Shown: positions 58,916 to 64,000 of the stretch, piece after piece | How positions within the stretch are numbered: the first letter of the stretch is position 1 | Layout of the letters: every line of letters starts with the position of its first letter | NCBI RefSeq assembly: GCF_000024785.1 | Contig: NC_013441.1 | Coordinates: forward strand, 1,488,001-1,552,000 | Reading direction: 5' to 3' | DNA: 64,000 nucleotides | Source: Gordonia bronchialis DSM 43247 | GTDB taxonomy: Bacteria > Actinomycetota > Actinomycetes > Mycobacteriales > Mycobacteriaceae | Notes under the pieces: generated by a model | Databases searched by the model: none | Told to the model about the DNA's origin: nothing | The model's input: only the letters and a program-made list of their open reading frames with translations | Program-made: the position numbers and the translations under genes

Positions 58916-60658
58916 ATGGCAACTGAAAACTTCCTGGCAAAACCGTCGCGGCGAGCCCTCGACCCCGCGGTTTTCGGGATAACGGCAGTTCTCGTCATCA
59001 GCTTCGTGGTCTGGGGGCTCCTGGACCAGGAAAGCCTCAACTCCGTCAGCCAGAACATCCTCGACGCCATCACCGATAACCTCGGGTGGTTGTTCATCCT
59101 GTCGTCCACCGGTTTCGTCATCTTCGCGATCTGGCTGGCGCTGTCCAAGTACGGACGCATCCCACTGGGCCGCGACGACGACCAGCCCGAGTACCGCACG
59201 GTCAGCTGGATCGCGATGATGTTCAGCGCCGGTATGGGTATCGGCCTGATGTTCTTCGGCGCGTATGAGCCGCTGTACCACTACGTCAGTGCCCCACCGG
59301 AATTCCCCGTTCACGACGTCCGGGCGGCGATGGCCACCACGATGTTCCACTGGGGGTTCCATCCGTGGGCGATGTATGCGGTGGTGGGTCTCGCGATCGC
59401 CTACAGCACCTACCGGCTGGGTCGGACCCAGCTGCTCAGCGCCGTCTTCGAGCCGCTACTCGGCCATCGTGCGAACGGTCCGGGCGGCAAGGTCATCGAC
59501 ATTCTCGCCATCTTTGCGACCCTGTTCGGCACCGTCGCGTCGCTCGGCCTGGGCGCGCTGCAGATCGGGTCGGGTCTGGACACCGTCGGCTGGGTTCATG
59601 AGCCGACCACACCGCTGCTCGTTGCCGTCATCGCCATCCTGACCGCTGCCTTCGTGCTGTCGGCGGTGTCCGGGATCGCCCGGGGCATCCAGTGGCTGTC
59701 GAACATCAACATGGTGCTCGCGATCATCCTGGCGGTCTTCGTCTTCGTCGTCGGGCCGACGATCTTCATCCTCAACCTGCTGCCCACCACACTGGGCGCC
59801 TACGCCACCGACATCACCACCTTCTCGGCCCGGTCGTCGGCCACCGTCGACGCCGCCGGGGAGAAGTGGCTCGCGGACTGGACGATCTTCTACTGGGCGT
59901 GGTGGGTGAGCTGGACCCCCTTCGTCGGCATGTTCCTGGCCAAGATCAGCAAGGGCCGCACGATCCGCGAGTTCGTCGTCGGCGTGATGCTGGTGCCGAC
60001 GACGGTGTCGCTGGTGTGGTTCTGCGTCTTCGGCGGCACTGCCATCCGGGAGCAGATGACCGGCGTGCTCGGGTTCACCTCGGACTCCAGCAGCGACACC
60101 GCACTCTTCGACGTCCTGGGCAACCTGCCGTTGACCGGTGTCGCGTCGGCTCTGGTGATGTTCCTGGTCGCCATCTTCTTTGTATCCGGGGCCGATTCGG
60201 CGTCGCTGGTGATGGGCACGCTGTCCGAGCGCGGGGCACACGAACCCTCGAAACTCGTGACCATCTTCTGGGGCACCCTGACCGGCGCGGTCGCGGCGTT
60301 GCTGCTGGCCATCAGTGGCGACGACGCCCTCGAGGGCATCAAGAAGATGGCCATCATCGCGGCGCTGCCGTTCGTCGTGGTCATGATCGGCATGTGTCTG
60401 TCGCTCTACCTCGATCTGCGCCGCGACCCGCTGATCGTGTCGCAGCGCATCCTGCGCACCCAGGTGGACAAGCACATCCGGGAACAGGCCGAGGCCATCA
60501 CCACCGGCGAGTTCGAGGCGATCGACCCGGAGACCGCCGTCCTCATCGAAGGGCTGCAGACCGAGAACGGTTCGTCGAACGGCTCGTCGAAATCCGCCTC
60601 CGCCACAACCGATGCGACCCACACGGAATCGGCGACCGACCAGGCAGCGACGGACTGA
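58916..60658 (+). CDS. BCCT-family betaine/carnitine/choline transporter
   Basis: This 580-aa transporter has 12 helices of the BCCT fold (FGITAVLVISFVVWGLLDQE; MMFSAGMGIGLMFFGAYEPL; FHWGFHPWAMYAVVGLAIAY). It contains the Trp-rich segment TIFYWAWWVSWTPFVGMFLA, which forms the aromatic box for trimethylammonium substrates. The charged C-terminal tail of about 90 residues is in the position of the osmosensing tail of BetP. Uptake of glycine betaine or a related osmolyte is likely. Confidence 0.95.
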   Translation: MATENFLAKPSRRALDPAVFGITAVLVISFVVWGLLDQESLNSVSQNILDAITDNLGWLFILSSTGFVIFAIWLALSKYGRIPLGRDDDQPEYRTVSWIAMMFSAGMGIGLMFFGAYEPLYHYVSAPPEFPVHDVRAAMATTMFHWGFHPWAMYAVVGLAIAYSTYRLGRTQLLSAVFEPLLGHRANGPGGKVIDILAIFATLFGTVASLGLGALQIGSGLDTVGWVHEPTTPLLVAVIAILTAAFVLSAVSGIARGIQWLSNINMVLAIILAVFVFVVGPTIFILNLLPTTLGAYATDITTFSARSSATVDAAGEKWLADWTIFYWAWWVSWTPFVGMFLAKISKGRTIREFVVGVMLVPTTVSLVWFCVFGGTAIREQMTGVLGFTSDSSSDTALFDVLGNLPLTGVASALVMFLVAIFFVSGADSASLVMGTLSERGAHEPSKLVTIFWGTLTGAVAALLLAISGDDALEGIKKMAIIAALPFVVVMIGMCLSLYLDLRRDPLIVSQRILRTQVDKHIREQAEAITTGEFEAIDPETAVLIEGLQTENGSSNGSSKSASATTDATHTESATDQAATD

Positions 60659-60664
60659 GCCGGC

Positions 60665-62251
60665 TCAGCCCCAGCTGGGCAGCCAGATCTGCTGATCCCA
60701 CTGGGTCGGCGAGATCGGCGATCCGGTCAGGATCGGCCACAGCCACACGAAGTTGGTCACCACCGCACCCACGTAGATGGCCACTACCAGGATGGCCAGA
60801 GCGCGGCGCTCCGGTCTGATCGGTGCGCGGTTGACCGAGCGCAGGATGTCACCGCAACACAGGGCCAGACCCATCACCAGGAACGGTGCCATCACGGTGG
60901 CGTAGAAGAAGTACATCTGGCGGTCGATCTCGGCGAACCAGGGCAAGAACCCGGCCGCATACGCGGTGACGACCGCGGCGTAGCGCCAGTCGCGGCGCAT
61001 GATCCACGACCAGAGCCCCCACAGCAGCATCGGGAGTGCGAGCCACCACAGTGCGGGTGAACCGATGAGCATCTGGGCGCGGACGCATTCGCCGACACCG
61101 CAGTGATCTGGCCCGCTCTCGTAGGCGTAGAGCATCGGCCGCAGGCTCATCGGCCAGGTCCACGGCTTGGACTCCCAGGGATGATGGTTGCCCGCGGAAT
61201 TGGTGAGCCCCGCGTGGAACTCGAGGATTCCGGATTCGTAGTACCAGAGCGATCGCCACGCACCGGGCACCCACGACCACGGACCACCGGTGCCGATGGC
61301 GTTGCCCACCTCGTAGCGGTAGACGGCCGTCTCGGAGTTGAACCACGGGATGAACGTCGCCAGGTAGATGGCGATCGGCATCAGCACGAGGCTGGCGCCG
61401 GACGGGATGACGTCGCGCAGCAGGGTACCCACCCACGGGCGCTGCACGTGGTAGGTGCGGCGCGCGGCCACATCGAAGCCGATTGCGAGCAGCACGAAGA
61501 AGATGACGAAGTAGATCCCCGACCATTTGGTCCCGCAGGTGAGACCGAGCATCACGCCCGCGGTGAAGCGGTACCAGCGGAACCCGAGGCGGGGGCCGTA
61601 GGGCGAGTCGGTGATCCGGCCCTCGACGTAGACGCGGTGCATGCGGGCCCGCACCTGGTCGCGGTCGGCGATCAGCGCGGCGAAGGCGGCCACCACGAAC
61701 ACGGCCTGGAAGATGTCCAGCATTCCCATCCGGGACTGCACGAACAGCACACCGTCGCAGACGGCGAAGATCCCGGCGATGGCGCCGATCAGTGTGGACC
61801 GCGACAGCCGGCGCACGACGCAGTAGATCATCACCACGATGGCCACCCCGGCGACCGCCGAGCCGAACCGCCAGCCCACCGGCCCGTAGCCGAACAACCC
61901 CTCGGACATCGCGAGCAGCCACTTGCCGACCGGCGGATGGACCACCAGACCGTAGCCGGGGTTGTCCTCGATCCAGTTGCCACCGGTGAGTACCTGCCAC
62001 CCCTGCGGTACGTAATGCTTCTCGTCGAAGACCGGGGTGCCCTTGTCGGTGGGATTCGAGAGGTTCCAGAACCGGGTGGCGATCGCGAGCAGCGTGATCA
62101 CCACCCCGACGACGAGCCCGCGAACCCGGTCGGGTGCGCCGAACAAAGGCATCGGGATCGCCGGGCCCAACTGCGGTTCGGGACGCGGGGACGCTGCCGG
62201 GGGACCGCTGCTCCAACGGGAGTCCGGCGGTCGTTCGCCGGTGGCGGTCAT
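60665..62251 (-). CDS. pmt: Protein O-mannosyltransferase (Pmt)
   Basis: This 528-aa GT39-type membrane mannosyltransferase has an N-terminal DE-like acidic motif after TM1 (KGTPVFDEKHYVPQGWQVLT) in the first extracytoplasmic loop, and about 11 helices. The W-rich loop GGPWSWVPGAWRSLWYYESG and HHPWESKPWTWPMSLRPMLY are typical of actinobacterial Pmt. It transfers mannose from polyprenyl-phosphate-mannose to secreted proteins. It is divergent from rsmI, 98 bases between start codons, a layout conserved in mycobacteria as I recall it. Confidence 0.93.
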   Translation of the reverse strand: MTATGERPPDSRWSSGPPAASPRPEPQLGPAIPMPLFGAPDRVRGLVVGVVITLLAIATRFWNLSNPTDKGTPVFDEKHYVPQGWQVLTGGNWIEDNPGYGLVVHPPVGKWLLAMSEGLFGYGPVGWRFGSAVAGVAIVVMIYCVVRRLSRSTLIGAIAGIFAVCDGVLFVQSRMGMLDIFQAVFVVAAFAALIADRDQVRARMHRVYVEGRITDSPYGPRLGFRWYRFTAGVMLGLTCGTKWSGIYFVIFFVLLAIGFDVAARRTYHVQRPWVGTLLRDVIPSGASLVLMPIAIYLATFIPWFNSETAVYRYEVGNAIGTGGPWSWVPGAWRSLWYYESGILEFHAGLTNSAGNHHPWESKPWTWPMSLRPMLYAYESGPDHCGVGECVRAQMLIGSPALWWLALPMLLWGLWSWIMRRDWRYAAVVTAYAAGFLPWFAEIDRQMYFFYATVMAPFLVMGLALCCGDILRSVNRAPIRPERRALAILVVAIYVGAVVTNFVWLWPILTGSPISPTQWDQQIWLPSWG

Positions 62252-62301
62252 CGTCACCCGTCCGATCGTAGTGGGCGGGGTACTCGTAGGCTGGATCGAC
62301 C

Positions 62302-62361
62302 ATGTCTGATCCCGCCCATGTCTGATCCCGCCCATGTCTGATCCCACCCATGTCTGATCCC
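62302..62361 (+). repeat. Four tandem 16-bp repeats that include the rsmI start codon
   Basis: ATGTCTGATCCC occurs at 62302, 62318, 62334 and 62350, spaced exactly 16 bp by CGCC, CGCC and CACC. The fourth ATG is the rsmI start. Each of the first three ATGs opens a 7-codon frame (MSDPAHV or MSDPTHV) whose TGA lies inside the next repeat unit. No Shine-Dalgarno is obvious. Confidence 0.9.
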
Positions 62362-63216
62362 ATCGGACCCGATCGTCCCGTCGGACGGCTGATTCTCGCC
62401 GCCACACCGATGGGACGGTCCGACGACGCCTCGCCCCGGCTGCGTGCCGCACTGCGCGACGCCGACGTGGTCGCCGCCGAGGACACCCGTCGTGCCCGCG
62501 CGCTGGCGGCATCTCTCGACGTCGAGATCGGTGGACGATTGGTCAGCTATTACGACCAGGTGGAGGCCGCGCGCACGCCGGCGCTCGTCGAGGCCATCGC
62601 CGGGGGAGCGACGGTTGTGCTCATCACCGATGCCGGGATGCCGTCGGTCAGCGACCCGGGCTACCGGATCACGGTGGCGTGTGCCGACGCCGGGCTGCCG
62701 GTCACCGCGTTGCCGGGACCGTCGGCGGTCACCACCGCGCTGGCGGTGTCGGCGATGCCGTCGGAGCGGTTCTGCTTCGAGGGTTTCGCACCCCGCAAGG
62801 CGGGCGCGCGGGCCGCCTGGTTGACTGCGCTCATCGAGGAGCCGCGGACCGCGGTGTTCTTCGATTCCCCGCACCGACTGGCCGAGACATTGTCGGCGGC
62901 GGCCGAGATCCTCGGCGCCGATCGTCGGGCGGCGGTGTGCCGAGAGCTCACCAAGACCTACGAAGAGGTGCGGCGCGGCACGCTCGACGAACTCGCGCGG
63001 TGGGCGGCCGACGGGGTCAAAGGAGAGATCACCGTCGTCATCGCCGGTGCCGTCGCCGGCGAGCCGGACCTCGACGAGCTGGCCGATCGCGCGGAAGAAC
63101 TCGTGGCCGACGGCATGGGTCTGAAGGAGGCGTGTGCCCAACTCACGCGGGGAAACGGTGCCTCTCGCCGCGAGATCTACCAGCGGGTCCTCGATCGTCG
63201 TCGGGATCAGCGATGA
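62350..63216 (+). CDS. rsmI: 16S rRNA (cytidine-1402-2'-O)-methyltransferase RsmI
   Basis: This 288-aa tetrapyrrole-methylase-fold enzyme modifies C1402 of 16S rRNA in the decoding centre. Family features are GRLILAATPMGRSDDASPRL, DVVAAEDTRRARAL, VLITDAGMPSVSDPGYR, GPSAVTTALAVSAMPSERFCFEGF and AVCRELTKTYEEVRRG. The ATG at 62350 is the last of four repeated start-like motifs. The 3' end overlaps the convergent GAF regulator by 74 bases. Confidence 0.95.
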   Translation: MSDPIGPDRPVGRLILAATPMGRSDDASPRLRAALRDADVVAAEDTRRARALAASLDVEIGGRLVSYYDQVEAARTPALVEAIAGGATVVLITDAGMPSVSDPGYRITVACADAGLPVTALPGPSAVTTALAVSAMPSERFCFEGFAPRKAGARAAWLTALIEEPRTAVFFDSPHRLAETLSAAAEILGADRRAAVCRELTKTYEEVRRGTLDELARWAADGVKGEITVVIAGAVAGEPDLDELADRAEELVADGMGLKEACAQLTRGNGASRREIYQRVLDRRRDQR

Positions 63217-64000
63217 CTCGCAGTTCGACGTCGGCGGCCAGTCGATAGGGCCGGTTGGTGACCAGCGCACCCACCGCACGGCGTAGCCGGGACATCTCCG
63301 CGCGTACCGTCACAAGATGACTGCCGTCGCCGAACAGCATGTGGCTCAAGCGTTCTGCGGTGAGGCCGGAGCCCCCGGCATCGGCGAGCAGCAGGAGGAT
63401 CTGGGCGTGGCGCCGGGTCAGTATCGTCTGCCAGGTCTGCGTGTCGCCGCTCACCGCGATCGACGGTTCGCCGCGGAGATCGAGCTCGGCGATGACCGGC
63501 GACGACGGGCCGGCCGGCCGGACCAGCCAGCCCCGGGGTAGGCGTTCGGCGACGCACGCCCCGAGACCGGGCACGAACTGGTGGGCGCCGTCGGCGGGCG
63601 CCGCCACGCGCGTGGGTCCGCTGCACCCGTGGCTGTCGGCCACCCACCCGTGATCGTCGACGAGTAGTCCGGGACCACGAACCGCGGCGAGTCTCGCCGC
63701 CCCGGCGTTGCGCAGGTCGGCAAGGGTCGCGATGTGCGCGGCCGAGATCTCGTGCTCGCCGAGGGAGGCAATCGCCGAGGTGAATGCCAGCGCGGCGGGC
63801 TGCAACGAGGCCGCGGGCCCGGCGAGCCCGGCGATGGCGACCATCTCACCGGTACGGCGGTCGTGAATCGGTGCGGCAGTGCAATACAGGCCGTGAAGTG
63901 CCCGGTTGTAGTGTTCGGCGCCCAGCACACGGGTGGGCCGGCCGTGCTGGATCACGAGCCCGACGGCGGTGGTGGCGGTGGACTCCTCATCCCATCGTGA
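63143..64000 (-). CDS. GAF-domain transcriptional regulator (5' end outside window)
   Basis: The frame is open to the right edge, so the N-terminus is missing. The visible part begins in a GAF domain (DEESTATTAVGLVIQHGRPT, VLGAEHYNRALHGLYCTAAP, DRRTGEMVAIAGLAGPA), as in actinobacterial GAF regulators. After a linker it ends with a winged-helix, OmpR-like DNA-binding domain (ILTRRHAQILLLLADAGGSG, LSHMLFGDGSHLVTVRAEMS, RLRRAVGALVTNRPYRLAAD). It is probably a ligand- or redox-sensing regulator; the target is unknown. Confidence 0.85.
   Translation of the reverse strand, partial: SRWDEESTATTAVGLVIQHGRPTRVLGAEHYNRALHGLYCTAAPIHDRRTGEMVAIAGLAGPAASLQPAALAFTSAIASLGEHEISAAHIATLADLRNAGAARLAAVRGPGLLVDDHGWVADSHGCSGPTRVAAPADGAHQFVPGLGACVAERLPRGWLVRPAGPSSPVIAELDLRGEPSIAVSGDTQTWQTILTRRHAQILLLLADAGGSGLTAERLSHMLFGDGSHLVTVRAEMSRLRRAVGALVTNRPYRLAADVELRVIADPDDDRGPAGRSRGERHRFPA

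Noticed and set aside
1..64000. CRISPR arrays, rRNA genes, complete insertion sequences, riboswitches
   Set aside because: Looked for; no array of spaced repeats, no rRNA segment, no transposase with terminal repeats and no recognisable riboswitch core were found.

Overview
The window is high-GC actinobacterial DNA, most probably from a mycolic-acid-containing Corynebacteriales genus close to Gordonia. The support is gene content: an FprB-type ferredoxin/NADP reductase, zinc-independent ribosomal protein paralogues beside a mycobacterial-type CobW-like protein, a DUF222/HNH (13E12-like) endonuclease, a protein O-mannosyltransferase and serine/threonine-kinase-like receptors. The genus was not tested by any search.

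Layout. (a) 1-1256: left chromosomal flank ending in an intact tRNA-Ala(CGC). (b) 1210-7659: a 6.4 kb integrative element with a tyrosine integrase, bounded by a perfect 47-bp duplication of the tRNA 3' half. Its core is one long, translationally coupled minus-strand operon (excisionase-like HTH protein, replication-type winged-helix protein with an internal palindromic repeat, small Cys-rich proteins, HTH protein, resolvase, integrase). Matching triple 11-bp repeats near both ends look like integrase arm sites. (c) 7541 to about 30.9 kb: a second accessory block that starts with a large serine recombinase whose reading frame runs through the tRNA fragment. It holds a mobilisation part (XRE regulator, ArdA, DNA methyltransferase, replication-relaxation protein, TraG/VirD4-like ATPase, small membrane proteins; 9.4-17.2 kb). 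Next comes a lower-GC cargo part (18.7-23.0 kb) with a four-gene operon encoding a HIT-like protein, a nucleotidyltransferase, a HAD phosphatase and a squalene-cyclase-like membrane protein. A defence-like part follows (25.7-29.7 kb) with an AAA/OLD-type ATPase, an m5C methyltransferase, Vsr and a wrecked second methyltransferase. Its right boundary is not marked by any repeat I could find. (d) About 31-64 kb: chromosome-like DNA.

In the chromosomal part, AzlCD with a divergent XRE-cupin regulator, a DEAD-box helicase, a frameshifted FprB and a truncated Na+/H+ antiporter are followed by a complete zinc-starvation locus (S18, S14, L33, L28 diverging from a CobW-like protein and L31). A five-gene operon (42.5-49.1 kb) joins a flavoprotein, a small membrane protein, a zinc-ribbon/FHA protein, a CPA2 cation/H+ antiporter and a kinase-like protein lacking the catalytic Asp. 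A second degenerate membrane-anchored kinase lies 2 kb further on. The rest is housekeeping and stress functions: universal stress protein, SoxR, patatin, MFS exporter, arginine deiminase, GntR regulator, BCCT transporter, protein O-mannosyltransferase, RsmI and a GAF-domain regulator cut by the right edge.

The best candidates for undescribed biology are the HIT/NTase/HAD/cyclase-like operon, the flavoprotein-FHA-antiporter-pseudokinase operon, the ATPase/m5C-MTase/Vsr module, and several cis features: a 16-bp repeat that multiplies the rsmI start codon, a CTG start, and a leader-peptide/hairpin pair ahead of an acetyltransferase.
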